From Chionis minor (Eukaryota; Chordata; Aves; Charadriiformes; Chionididae): 64,000 bases of DNA. Every line of letters starts with the position of its first letter. Within the stretch, counting starts at the first letter, position 1. Below the pieces are notes generated by a model. That model ran no database searches. It worked only from the letters and a program-made list of their open reading frames with translations, and had not been told where the DNA came from. A program made the translations under genes and the position numbers. Shown piece by piece: positions 41,240-54,400 of this stretch. Where the stretch lies: positions 1,092,469 through 1,156,468 of the forward strand of contig VZSF01003599.1 of the NCBI GenBank assembly GCA_013398295.1, read 5' to 3'.

Positions 41240-44200
41240 CAATAGGGAAGAGAATAAAACGATCCCTGAAATCTCCAGAAGCCCAGGGCACGCCACCAAA
41301 CGGGAATGAATAGCTGCCTGAAAATCCCTCCCATTTGGCACTCATTAATATCCTCCATTTCCCTCTTTTTTTTTTTCCTCATCTCTTAATCAGCCTGTAG
41401 AGCATTAATCCAGCGTACCACCTTGAAACTTGTCACTATTTATTTTAAAAAGGCCTAGATTTTCCTCCTCTTCAGCTAGCAGCCATCTTATTTATATCAG
41501 AGAATCCATGCTTCAGTCATGCATAACTAATTTCAAATCTTATTTAGCATCAAGTCTCAGAATTAAGAAGCTAAGTGACAGCTGTTTAATTAACTCCTTA
41601 AGCTGATTAGAAAGCATTACAGAAATCCCCCCAAGGAAGAGTTTATAACTGTCAAGAGAGCCTAAGGCCATGTTAATGCTTCTGTTTAAATTTAGTAAGC
41701 TTCTAAACCAATAAAGTCTAAATGCTTGACATCCTCATGGATGTGGTCAAATTCAGCTTTTTTTCCTCATGTTACCACTGCAAGGATGGGAAACAAAAAC
41801 AACAACATAGAAGGCATTTGAAAAGTCAGAAAGCAGCAGCTGAACAATAAAGCAAACAGAGCATTTTTCTAAAATAAAGCACCTCTCTAAAGGAGCTGCT
41901 GTGAGTTCACACCATCTAACACTCGATTATTCCGGATTAGTACTCAACGCTGGAGTAAAGCTGAGCTTGCACCTTAAATGCAGAGTCATCTCCCAGCTTC
42001 TGCTTGCAAGTACAAAGGTTTGTTCATTGGTTCTTAAAACTCAAATCCACCTTTAATGATAAGATTACGGCAGCTGAAGCACACGTTTTAGAAGCAGCTG
42101 GTGGGGCCAGATACATGGTGGCGCAGAGGAACTGAAAATGCTCCCAAGCAAATTTCCTCGGTTGTAGGTACATAATTGTCAGCTCTGAGCTTGCAAACTG
42201 CTTGATTTCAGTCCTAAAGTATCATAGTAATTGGTCTGAAAGTGTCAAAGAAATAGAGTTCTGATTTCTTTATTTGCCCTGTGCTTTCCGAGCCTTTAGG
42301 ATGCACTAAATTAAAAAAAAATTTAAAAAAAAAAAGAAAAATAAGCTGCAATTCTTCTGTGTCCTAAGGAATAAAGGAACTGTGGCCAGAAATGACGCAA
42401 AATAATTTGTGAGGCCTTTAATACAAATAGAAGAGTCTCAAGTACAAGCTGAAATACCGCAAGTATGAGAAACGCTGGTGAAACCTGAATGCAAAAATGT
42501 GAAAAGCCTGCTGTGAACTTCAAAGTTAGCTGTTTGGTTTAATGTGTGCACCTTTCTTTGTGCAGAGTGAAATCTGAAGTCACCGGGAATGGGAGAGAGG
42601 AGGAAGACATAAAAGCAAGTTAATCACGTTTAATTTAAGCACTTGCTACTTAATCAGTTTCCTTTTTTCTTCGGTACAAGCAAGAGAGCTCCACAATCGG
42701 ATGTGCTGACACAGGGTTAAAAAGGAGCACAAACAGAAACCCGAAGGCCAGTTTCTCTGGATGTATCTGCCTGCTGACTCCCAGTCTGCCCCACAGCTGC
42801 CAGAGAGGGAAAAACAGATATTTTTTTTAATAGCAAAATGTGATTGCAAAACCATTGGTTAGAAAGAAATGGGTGGCAGAATCAATGCCTGAATATATTT
42901 TTCATTCTTTTTCAATTTAGAGAAGTGGAGACTGCCGTGGGATGGGGGGTGACTCCCCTCCCGCCATGCGCTCCCGCTCCCCCTCCACTGGGGCAGAATC
43001 AATGCTCATGGAGCGAGTGGATTTGCCAAGGATGAGCAGCCAGACAAAGCCACGAATACACATAAAGCACAGTAATCATAATTTTCCCGTTAAAACCAAA
43101 GAGCCAATGGCTGGATTGTGCTGTAGGGAAATAAAGTAACACGGGATGATCGCAGAGACTGACTGCCCCTCCTACTCTGACACACGAGGCAGTCAGAAAA
43201 ACATCTAATTATATTTAATCCGAGAGTTAACTTTTTCAAGGCCTTTTAGCTATTTTATATTCTTATTAACGAACTTTCATCCCTGGGTAGATAGAACCCA
43301 TCACTGCTAAGTTTGAGGGGGAGAAAAGAAAAGCTAAATACAAGCTAAATACATGCGACAGTGCTGCGTGCAGTAAATAGGGAAGGAGCAAAAGAACAGG
43401 TAGGTGTTACAAAGGAAAAGTGGGATCGTTAATGAGGTGGCCAGCAGTGAGAGGTCTCTCATTACACAGCCTGTAATGTTCAGCCAAAAGCTCAAGAAGG
43501 AAACAAATGCATCTTAGAAGCAAAATCCAGGTGCTACTGTACCTGCCTTGGTGAAGGAAGGCTGCCCTTCAGGCTGGGAAATTCCCTTATTTTACATTTG
43601 CACGTTGTTACGACTGGGCAATCCTAGATTGTGGATGCTGCCTGTTGTCACAGGATGCAATTCCACATCTTTATGTGATGAAAAAGCCAGCAAATAAATC
43701 ACCTCACTCCAGAGAGAAAAATGACTTTGCCTGTTGAGGCCCTTTTCCTAACTTTTGTCTGTCTCTTCCATCTAGAATGGAATTGCTCAAAATAGGGATT
43801 TTTTTTTTCCTGGTATTTGTGCCATGTCCAGTGCACAGTTCAGATGGGAGGTCACGCTGCCGGACCAGCTAACGACGGGTAAGAGTCTTCTTGAAGGTGA
43901 AGCACGGCAAGTGCACGACAAGTGCGAGAGCAAAGCAGGGGCGAGAGGACACATCGCCTCTGTTTTCGGTGCCGACTGTTCCTGACAGCCCTGCTGCTGG
44001 GATGAAGGCACACTGGGGTTTAACATTTTTAACTCTGACTTTGCAGAGAAGTGTGTCATTTTAAGCCTGTATTTTCTGCTAAGGATTTCTGGGAACAGGC
44101 AGCACGCAGACAAACGATCTAGGGAGTATAACTATTTAGCAATGGGACAGTTTGTAACGTTACCAGTAAGCTACCCAAGCCATACTGGATCTGCTTTACA

Positions 44201-44460
44201 CTGGGATAGCTAAGGAGTCAAAACTTCCCATGGGACTTAACGCCTTTCTAGCTATAGCGCAAATGCAAATTTCAAGTTGTCTCAGGTTTAAAATGACAAA
44301 GTCCCTTTAATGCTTTGATGTCTAACACTTAGGAATTGTGTTAGCTTAGCTTTGGCAAGTCTTCCTTTGGTGTTTTGGTGGTTTGCAGTGCTAAGTAGGC
44401 TACCGTGATCCCAGGAAGCTGTCGTGTACGTTGTCTGTTTATCAAAGTCAGAGAGCTATG
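41240..44460. other. Upstream intron, AT-rich unique sequence
   Basis: A-rich tracts around 42310-42345 and 42829. No known repeat or exon was recognised. Confidence 0.55.
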
Positions 44461-46030
44461 AAGTCTGCGAATCGTCGGGCTGCGGTTCTTCAGAGAAATT
44501 GCTAATTAATTCACAGGCTCCAAACCGTAACTCCACGAAGCTGCGTGCGCGTACTTGATTTTGGTCCCTAGATAGACAGCTTTAGCTGATAATCAACAAG
44601 GTTTGCTCTTAAAAGCAAACAAACAAACAAACTTGGGGAGGATTTCTTCTTTGCTTTTCCTAAGCCAGCTGCCAGCACGCGTAGACATCCTCGCAGGAGG
44701 GAAAGGCATGTCTGATTGTCAAAGGCAGACCTTGCAGAGACACAGGGCTGGGGGCTCTGGCCCAAGGTACCCGAATACACTGTGTCTGATGCCGCTGAAT
44801 TGCTGAGACTGGGGAGACTGGTAGGGACATGTCATGCGAAATTAGCTAAAGCCAATCAAAATTTCACACACGGGGTCAGTATCTCGGCTCCCGGATTGAT
44901 GCGCCAGCGTGAAGGCTTTTTTGATTCTACGGCCGGCGGTTGGGAAGCCTAATGCAGAAGTTTGGTGCCCGCAGGGGTTTTGGCTCTGTAAGGGGCGGAC
45001 TATGGGATGTGATGTAGGGATTTCCAGCAACAAAATGAAAGCTCTAGGATATCACTTCAAAGAAAAGACGCCAATGAGACTCTAGCAATGCAATTTAGCA
45101 GAGTAAGTATTTGGTGCGATGTGCAGCAGGGCCAGAATGACGGGGGTCAAACCGACTGAAACAGCTTCACTTTCGTGGAGGGAAGCATTAAAAATCCCAA
45201 AACAAATCACTGGCCTTGTTTGATTTTTATTCTTTTTCTTCTCTTTCTTCCACAGCTTGCTGCTGTCATTCCCAGGCTGTATTCTGAGCTGCACCTTCCA
45301 CACTGTGCTAACCCCGCTGCTCTTGGTGGCCTAAAGGGAATATGAAGGGACACGGCCAGGGCACCCTTTCCCCATCTGCCACCCAGCTCCTTGGGGCACG
45401 GCCAACGGGGAGCCGGTTAGAGCGGCCCTTGGGATGCAGAATATCCAGCAGAGAAATTTGACGGGTTTTTTTCTGTCATTCTCTGTTTCCCGAGCCAGAC
45501 AGCGACGATATCTGCCTACTGCACACTCTGCTCCTCTCTGCGGCCGCTGCTGCCCGCGGGGCAGGCGACCAAGCAGGGACAGGGCTCTGTGCCACCAGGG
45601 CCTCCCTCTTGTCCCGGTCCTCGCTCTCTGCTCTGGCCACCACCACGTGTCCGCACTGTCACAGCCAGCAAATGACGAGCTGAAAGAGAGCTGAGGCTGG
45701 GAAGGGTGGGAGACGGGGAGCGGGAAGAAGTCAGAGGCAGGGAACAAGGAAGTGCACAGGGAAGGAGGGGAACTCCCGCACAGTCTCTCCCAGAAAGGTT
45801 AGCTGCAGTCTAAAGAAAACACAGGAAAGAACCATCCAACTTCACTATGTTAAATGATATAGTACTTTGCAAATGTCTGTATGCTCCGGTGCGCGTAGAA
45901 ACGTCACGATGGATGCTGGGCACAGCTGCTAATTGAAGCCGGCGTTTTAGCAGCGAGACCTCCCTGCTCCCGCACGCTGCGCTCATCCTCCGGCAGCTGC
46001 TCGCTCCCTCCCACGCGACCACACGTGAAG
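44461..46030. promoter_or_regulatory. CpG-dense tract in TMEM132D upstream intron (possible CpG island)
   Basis: A hand count gives roughly 70 CpG dinucleotides over 1.57 kb, with the densest parts at 44461-44560, 44881-44940, 45541-45640 and 45901-46030, including CGGCCGC and CCCGCGG. By rough estimate the observed/expected ratio is about 0.6, whereas flanking intron sequence is visibly CpG-poor. No coding exon or TATA box is clear inside it. It may be an alternative promoter or enhancer-associated island, or simply GC-rich neutral sequence. Confidence 0.45.
44614..44632 (+). repeat. (CAAA)n microsatellite
   Basis: Four consecutive AAAC/CAAA units (AAGCAAACAAACAAACAAAC). A simple repeat. 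Confidence 0.85.
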
Positions 46031-46875
46031 GATGTGTGGAATGACACAGGAGTGCACTGACTGCAACTATTGATAACATAGATTAGGAATGCATAAACGA
46101 GTCCACGATCACAGTAGCTACATCAGCTTTCTCGGAAAAATACACCTAAGTGCTTATCACAGAGGTATAAATGATGTGTTTGTATGCTACTGGGGAACCA
46201 GGTTTCTGTAAAAGGCGTCCCCAGAGTCAGGCTGTGTGGGAATCAGAGTCCTCCGGGATATGCAAAACAGAAGGAATAAAAGGAGATTCAACGTTTTCTG
46301 TTCTGAATAAGTTTAGATTTTTCAATTGTTTTACCAACAAACAAATTCACACCTGAAAACAACTTCAGCATCATCTCGCAACGCCTGACGACGCATCGGC
46401 TGCGCTCTGTCTGCCAGTGCTTTATGCCGAGTTTTGTGTACTTTGAAGCCTTGCTGTGATGCTGGGAAACATTCCGTTATTTCACATACCAGACTATCGC
46501 CACGGGTTTCCCTTGGTGATTCATGTTTCCTTCATCAGCCACATGTTTACACTGACCCATCTGGAGCCCGGCTGATGTGGGCAGAGGTGCAGATGCAGCC
46601 TTCCTTATTCCAGATCTCCACAGAGGACTCCCTTTGGCTGGTGGCTTGCCAAGCGCTGCCTGAAGCTCCAGCACCAAACCCACAGCAGCCACTTCGTGTT
46701 TTGGATTTGAGGATCTCCCTAACCCAGGCACACGATGCAAACGCCTCATTCTCACCTCAGTCTGTGACTTTTTTGCCTCATCCTACCTAGCTGCTCTATT
46801 ACCTCCTACAATTTTCCCAGCTTTTAATGCCTACCAGTCAGTTCCTCTGCCAGCACATCTGTGCTTTTTCCCATG

Positions 46876-47564
46876 TGTTATGGTTTGAAGAACCCAAAAC
46901 AATTTATTGTCATTTAGACAACTGTTTTGTCACCCGATGACCCCTCCCCACCTGGGAAGGGGAATCGGGGCAAACAAGAAAACCCAGGGGTTGGAATATA
47001 AATAATAAGAATAATAAGAAATAAATAAGAATAAGACTAAATAGTTAACATTAATAATACTAAAGAACCAGTATTGATCCCAATACCAATATAGGCGGAT
47101 TATACTCAGCCCATTCTATCTATCCGTAGTCAGCGGTGCTCTCCCAGCAGGGGACAGACGATGTGGGACACCGTGGGTGCTGTGACTCTGGGAGGAAGGG
47201 AAGGGCTCAGGGGTCTGGCACTGGGGCAAGAAGGTCTCGGGATGGCCCCCATCATAGAAGAGAGAACTCCTCAGCAAACTTTCTAATTTATATCGAATGT
47301 GCCGTTCATGGTATGAAATAACCCTGTTGGCAGCCGGGGTCAAGTGCCCAGGTCTCGTTCCTCCTCATCCCTGAACCTGGTGAGCTCGGACACACAGACA
47401 CCTTGAAACCCACGCAGCATATCTGGCTATAAAGTCAATATTTTCACAAATTAAGACACTGGAGTCTTCTAAAATAGGAGTTTTACCACGCATTAGAAGA
47501 GACCTTACTAAAAAGTAAAATTACTGAAAGAGATTAATCCTGCGTTGCTCAAACCAGTGTGACA
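46876..47564 (-). mobile_element. LTR-like element, probable second solo avian ERV LTR
   Basis: The 689-bp block has TG...CA ends (plus strand TGTTATGGTTTG at 46876 and GTGTGACA ending at 47564). In minus orientation there is a TATA-like GATATAAAT (47294-47286) and an AATAAA (46908-46903) near the 3' end. The element includes an AATAAG/AATAAT-rich tract (about 46996-47075). The layout resembles a remembered avian LTR beginning TGTCACACTGGTTTGAGC on the minus strand. No internal retroviral genes adjoin it. Flanking target duplications are not clear (CCCATG versus CCTGCA), so the exact ends may have decayed. It differs in sequence from the LTR at 58.5 kb. Confidence 0.68.
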
Positions 47565-50500
47565 CCTGCAGAGCTAATTGCTTTACAACCCTCTTTAAGA
47601 TTCAGTTCTGCCATCGTGACTGCACCATGTTGCAAGTCTCAGACAGACGCGTTTGTTCCTCCCCTCCCACCTCTGACAACTTTGGTTTAACTCTGTGAGG
47701 TCAAGGTGGACCTGCCAACAAACCAGGTCAATCAAGGTGCACATACAGTGTTTATAGAGAGATTCAGTTCCTTCCATATCTACAAAGTTCTTCTCAGAGA
47801 GGAAAGCCATTTAGCATTGTCCACAGTAACAACAATCCTAGCCCATTTATCCACTCTGACTTGATTTTCACATAGTTTTAAAAAGTTCTGCTATGCCCCT
47901 TGCAGTTTCCCAGAGGCAAAAGCTGAGAAGCAGTAAGGCCAGGGGAGAGCTGCCCGAGCCTCCACAGCCAGCGACCAGCGAAGCCAGGAGCAAGCCCTGG
48001 AGCAATGCCATCCCCTTTCCCCTGCGGCACACAGAAAATCCTGATAGCAACACGGATGGGGTACAAAGCATGGTGGGAAGACAGGGAGAAAATGATGCAG
48101 TCACGCTGAGAAAAAAGCGGATTTGCAAGGCTGAAATCTGCCCCAGCGTGGCAATTAATGTCAGCTCCCGTGGCGGAGCCAGAGAGAGAGGACCAAAGTA
48201 GTTTTTCACATTTCCAAAGAGAAGAAAGGGGTTTGTAAGGAACAAGAGAACTCATGTTCTCCTGGTCACTGTTCAGAGAGGTGACTAAGTTGCCCGTTCC
48301 AATGTTTCCTCACAGATTGGCCTTGTAGTTTTCATAGCACATTCATATTTAGGAATGTCAAGCCATAAGCAGCCTGAGCTAAATCGGGACCACCGCGGGG
48401 GCCCTGGAAACCTGCCTCAAAACCAAAAATTCATTCATGAGCAGACTAACGGCAGAGCAGCGGGGAAGCCTGCAGCCAACGGGCTCTGCTGGGTTAGTAA
48501 TTAGCTCTTCATTTGAACTTTTAACAGAAACACAAAAATAAACAAAAGGGACATTCAGAAAAAATATGATGTTCCAGCTCCCATATGGCAAATGGGGCCA
48601 AAGTCTGCTCTGAGACATGTGACCATGACCTTCGTGAGGACACCATGATGCCCAGGGCAGAATTTGGGTCACAGTATGTCCTTAGAAAAAAATTGCGTGA
48701 CAGTGACTGAATAAGGACACTGGTCCCTGCCCGTGGTGGCTGCAGAGGCCGTACCCTCATGCCCCCACTGGGAAACTCATCCATTTGCTGTGTCACACCA
48801 TGTGTTGAGAAGGGCATTAACACTGTATTTCTAGGAACACAAGTAGGTAAGTGCTGTTTATCCACATGTACCTTTGGTTATAACACTGCCATCTCTACAG
48901 CTGAGGAGCCCAAAAATCCATCTCTTTGCACTTGGTCTTGGTAAGGAAATTTGGATACTTTTTTTTTTTTTTTTTGATATGACAGAGCAACCAAAATTTT
49001 ATTTCTAAACAACTCCCTAGTCACAAGTCCCATGCCCATATAGATATTTGCCTGGATTTTGATGGCAGTCCTGTTTTAGAACTTTTTCTGTGTGATTACC
49101 CTGTGACAACAACTACTGCCAGATCCTTTGCATATACAACTGGGTGCAACTTCACTGACCTTGCAGATATGCCAACAAACTGACCCACACATTTATTTTC
49201 CCTGCCACGCATAAAGGCTATAGTACAGGGCAGTATAAGAATCTGAATGAAGACAGAGTATTTTTAGGTCTGATGAAGTAGGCAGAGCAAGAAGTAGTGA
49301 GCCCGCAAGCTCTGCTTTGATCATTTAGCCTTTGCAGATTTGTGACAAATTGTTTTTTCTGCATGAGTCTGAACTGATACAGCTTTACATGAGTAGTTAA
49401 AAAGTAATACCAGTTGGGAAATAAAATCCCTAACAGCACCACAGAAAAGCAATAAACTTAAGAAGCAGTTAGACAGATAGAAGAATGATCAGAAATGCTT
49501 TACAATAGAAAAAAATTAATAGCAGAGAAAAAGAGTGGTTGGGCACTTGTAAAGCTGGTTGTGGCAGGCTGAAAGCAGGGAATCCAAAAAGCCATTAGAA
49601 AAAAGACATGAAGAGTCTTGTAATAATATCCTGGGGAACATGCATGCTGCAGATTCAATGCCTTTAAGACTATATTGTATGTTCTGCAACAATTGTTTAA
49701 TGTCTAATCCTTCTGGAATGATTGGTAGAGAACTTATGTTAGTGTCAGTCCAATGTCCTCAAGGAAATAAATCTGGACTTGACATCAAATTACATATTTT
49801 GTACCTGGGACATTTGTAGTCTTTTCCTAATCTGATGCATAGAGAGATCTGTATCCAACAATTCTTCTGATGTCAGTGCAGAAGTGACAGCTTTCTTTTC
49901 TTCCTTCAGCTTCTTCTCATTTTAAATATAAGAAAAAATCATATGAATAAAGCACCATATTAAGACCGAGTCACTCTATAATGATGATGAAGTTGTGAAC
50001 CTAAACAGTTCTAGGCTGCCACACTCACACCAATAATAAATGCCGCTATTTGCAGTGTTGGACGACTACACAGGAAGCTGTTTCCAGGGTCGGACATCTA
50101 GAAAGGACTGGGACTCACACTGGATCTGAGGAGTTCAACAGCAAAACTCTCACTGATTTTAATGAGTGTAAACCAGACGATTAACAGATCATTTATCTTA
50201 CTGTGACATGATAGTCCATAACCTTAACTAAATGCAGCTCGAAGTATCTCAAGGTTCTAGCCTTTTTTTTTTTTTTCTTCTTTTCCAAATTTTGAAAATT
50301 AAGAAAGATATGCTTGAGGAAAGAGTTTTTCGCAGAAAACTTGTTCAGACGTAAGTTTAGAGTTAGGAAGGAAGGGGAAGGTATGGAGCCTTTATCGATA
50401 GTTTATAAAGCACTTTATCTGATAAATACCTGCCTCCAGATGCCAATATCGAGCCTGGTGTGACCATTTATCACCTTGTTACCAGCTATACAGACTGCCT

Positions 50501-51129
50501 CTAGACATCTGCTCCTGCAGCAGCCAAGTTGATAAACGATTGCAGTAGGCTTGGTACTGGTTCATGACAAGCTTATTTATTGGGTTAAAAAAAGAAGAAG
50601 AAATCTTTAGATGACAGCAATAAAAGCTTGGTTCTTCCTCAAGGTGCCGCCAGACACATGGAACTGACATAATCTGACTTTCGCTTTTATTTTCTTAGGT
50701 TTTCCTGTTTGTTTAAAATTTACTACAAGCTAGGGGCCCTGCAGCCAAAAGCTGCACAAAGCTCCTGACCTACCTTGATAAAATGACACTTTTGCTCAAC
50801 AAAAGCCTGTTTTAAAGAATCAGAGTTAGCGGGATGGCTTGCACCGACTTCAGTGAGATGTGCTTTGAGCTGAGTTGGTAGCTAATCAGTAGCTGGATGG
50901 TAACCACAATCTCCCCATCATTCTATGCTCCTTTTATGCCTTTCTGCTTTCTACATTAGGAATTTCCCCCAAAGCCCCCAAGACTTCATCTGCCTCTTCA
51001 TAAAAAGCAAATAATGTTTTTTTTCTTTCCCTCTCTAACCTCCTTAATTATTTGCTGTTCATGTCTAGGACAACTGAGAAGGGCCCCAAAAGGGCTAAAA
51101 GGCTGATGAAAGAAAAAAAGATGACCGAG
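47565..51129. other. Upstream intron between LTR-like element and old LINE remnant
   Basis: It holds the candidate retrocopy (48959-49440) and a T-rich run at about 50262-50276. Overlapping frames at 47868-48255 on both strands are unrecognised. Confidence 0.55.
48959..49440 (-). pseudogene. Probable poly(A)-tailed retrocopy of an unknown transcript 3' end
   Basis: On the minus strand, sequence leading to AATAAA (49003-48998) is followed 22 nt later by a run of 17 A residues (T run 48959-48975). This is the arrangement left by reverse transcription of a polyadenylated mRNA. A second AATAAA lies about 190 nt upstream (plus TTTATT near 49192). I cannot name the parent. A 74-aa frame at 49218-49442 has no signature. 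The 5' boundary is a guess and no target duplication was found by eye. A plain T-rich tract is the alternative. Confidence 0.4.
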
Positions 51130-51400
51130 AGAGGCTATGAGTGAGATCCATGGGATGATCAGTGGTCTGGTGAAAGGGAGCAGAGATGGGAGATTTATTG
51201 TCTCACATCATGAAAGAAAAGGGAAAATTTACCAGATGGCAGGTCTCAAAACAAACAGAACATAATGTTTTTACACATAATGTAGCTGAATCATGAAATT
51301 CATTGCCACAAGAAACAGGAATGTATGCATAGATCGACCTCCATTGCAATTTAAAGAGCAATTCAATAAATTAATGGAAGAAAGAACTAGTTCACACTTC
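51130..51400 (+). mobile_element. Ancient CR1/L2-type LINE remnant
   Basis: The segment GAATCATGAAATTCATTGCC followed by ACAAGAA, and then a run around AGCAATTCAATAAATTAATGG, resembles the region after the reverse transcriptase in old CR1/L2 elements (typically 'AACTCATTGCCACA...'). No intact frame remains. The boundaries are approximate and the subfamily is not resolved. Confidence 0.5.
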
Positions 51401-54400
51401 TAGATCACAAGCGTGCTGCATTACACATCTTTGAAAGCAGCTTGCTTTGCTTTTACATCATTCCCATGGCATCCGCTATCAGCCACTGCTGGACATGGGG
51501 AAATGGGTCTGAAAAATCTTTGGCCTTTAGCCAGCGTGATTCGCTAGATAGAAACAGTGCTCTGTTTACTGTAATTGTAGTTTAAAAGCAGAATTAAAAC
51601 TTCTTCCCACAGTGTTGTTCAGCTATTTTCCTGCTTTCAGGGACTCATTTTATAGATAGACTCGAAGAATTGTATTGGTTAATGGAATGGATTTTGGCAT
51701 TAGTGGAAAATATAAGCCCTCAATATTAAATATTAAATTATTCCTGATTAATTCTTTTATGGCCTTGGACTTGCAACTGATTTAATACTCCTGGATAATT
51801 ACTTCTATTATAACTGTGTCTTTGATTTTTAATTAACTGTACAAAGTTTCTCATTCAAATCTAATATTACCTTTGTTAACACTGTCAACTCTCTGTTTAG
51901 AGATTCTGTTCACATTAAACTCTGTTGCCCAGACCTTAAAGTCTGCTATTCCACAACTGTGTGAACAGATTCCATATGAGGCTTGTTTAGTCTACATAAT
52001 TATCTACAAAAATACTGGCTTCGCTAGCCTGAACAGCGCTGTCTGCCAAGTGACCCCATTCTCTTAGTACTGCTGCTCTCACATCATCACCTCCTCTTAC
52101 TCATGTGACTCACCTGATACTAATTTGTTTGCTCATTTCAATAATTAGTCTCCTGATTTGCAGCTACTTCACTGAAACTACTGACAGGGCTTAAGTTAGG
52201 ACATGTACAGAGCTTCATCTTTTATTGGGGGCAAGAACTCAATCCCTCCTTCCTGACAAATGAAAATCTAGCATAGCTATCTCTATAATGCTTTATGATT
52301 ATGCTGAGATAATGAATTATACTGATACAACAATATGTGTATAATGACTTTATTTTTGTTCCCTCTGGCCAGACAGAAGTCTCTGCTGCAAGAGGCTTTA
52401 TGATAAAAAATACTGATAACCTATTGCCTGCATTTCTTTGGGAGCAGACGAGTTTTTGACCAGGCTGTGTCCTGCATGGAGCAGCATCGCACATTGGTTG
52501 CAAGACTACTGAACAAATCCATGCACAACATTTTCAAACTTGTGTGCCATTACTCACCTAAATCCATATTTAGAGACCTAATTAAGTGACTTCATTCCAT
52601 TAAAATTCAATACGAGTGAGCTGCCTGGGAATTGCGTGCCGAGCATTTTCAGTGACCAGGCTGGTTATAATTCAGAGTGTGGACATGAATTTAGGTGTCA
52701 TACTTGAACCATTCACATCAGAATTTGATCCTTGCTTTGAAAATGTCAGTTTTTCTACTTCAAATTAGATTGTAATTAGATTCACATTTGCCTATGGAGA
52801 AAGGATATTGACAGTACTTACAAACTCCCTTCAAATCATTGTTTGGATAAAAAGTGAGGCATAATATGTAAAATACAAAGCACCAGCACTGCTTCACAGA
52901 CTATCACCTTGTGATAAATAGATGGCATTTTGCATTTTTAAAACCCACCCCCCTTTTGGTTTAGGGATCCCTTGAATCCCCCTCCTGTTTTTTTTCCTCC
53001 AGCCACCACTCAGCCTGCCGGTGGCACCTCTGTCACCCGTCGCTGGCATTTCTAGAGCCTCTTGCAGGGTGGACCAGAGCTCTCCTTTCACCCTGGCATC
53101 AAGCGCACCCCACAGCGCTCCCAGTCTCAACACACCAGTAATGAGGAGCTGAGCGGAGTCTGGGACGATCATCTGCCATGAGCGGAGTCTGGGATGATCG
53201 TCTGCCATTCGACAACTTGTGTCACTACTGCAGCACCACCAGGGTGGCTTCACATGAGAGGCACGTGTCACTGTCTCCAACGCAGATGGCCCTGATGGCA
53301 CGCGACACAGCTGCTCTGCCGCAGGCTGTCACCCTTCCAGCCAGAAGCGAAACAGTCTCTGCAGAATCCTCAAAGCTGTTTTTCAAGGGTTTTCCATTTT
53401 TAGCACATATACATACCTGTTTTGACTCCAAAAGATTCAAAATCTCCTATAAATTAGTGTATGGCTTAGTGGAAAAGGTTGGTAAAGCTACCTATAATCA
53501 AATTAAATGTTTTTTTCAGTCCCTAACATTTTTACAAAGGTTGGTCTTAGAGTATTGAACACTCTCCTGTTTGACCTGCTAGCTAAATGCCAACTGTACA
53601 GAGTAAAAGGACCCAACTGGCACCTCATCTTTTGTGTTCATTATGTTCAGCTCTGCTTAATTTGGAAGGTTTTCCACGCTAGTTGTTAGGCCTTTCAGAG
53701 GACTGGGATTACACTGAGGGCTTTTGTCTGAATTACATTAAATGGCATGGATTTTGATTTTAGGCAGGATGAATTCACATTTTTGTAATGGATGTTATGT
53801 GCTGTGATTTTCCAGTCTATTTTGCTGTCTACAAGACCACCTCTCTTACAATTTTAAGGAATAGGACAGCAATTATCAAGCGTGTAACCAAAGGCAGGAG
53901 AGATGACCAAGACACTAACTCCCACCTCAGCCACACATGCTCTGAAAGGCATGAAGAACAGTTATGAAATCTCACTAAGCTTCTCAATTCCTTGTGTTTA
54001 GCAAAAAGATCACAATCTTTCTGGCCTTGTAAGGTATTAGGTAACTGTAATGTAATTCACTAACTACCGTGATGTGGCACATCTGAAAAAAAAAACACAT
54101 TAAAAACTAAGTATGTGGTTGTAGTGGTAGTCAATTCTCACGAATGCTGAATAATTTCTGAGAACGCATAAATACCTGGCAGAATTTCTAGAGATTTTGA
54201 AGCTTTCAACTATTTTTCCATTAGGATTCCCAAAGGAGTTCAACTGAGAATGAAAAGCTTTGCAGAAAAACATAAAGAAAACGAAAAGACAAGAACAATG
54301 TGCTGCTGCTCTATCTCCACTGGTTGGCACCTCAGTGAACCAAGATGGGGACTATCAGGTATCAAGCCATGCTCTGATTCCACCTGGTCACTGAGCTGCC

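Noticed and set aside
45331..45747. 138-codon minus-strand frame in the CpG-dense tract
   Set aside because: Overlaps an open frame on the opposite strand; arginine-, proline- and alanine-rich composition follows from GC content alone.
46980..47075. AATAAG/AATAAT tract as an independent microsatellite
   Set aside because: It lies inside the LTR-like element at 46876-47564, where an AT-rich tract is part of the element.
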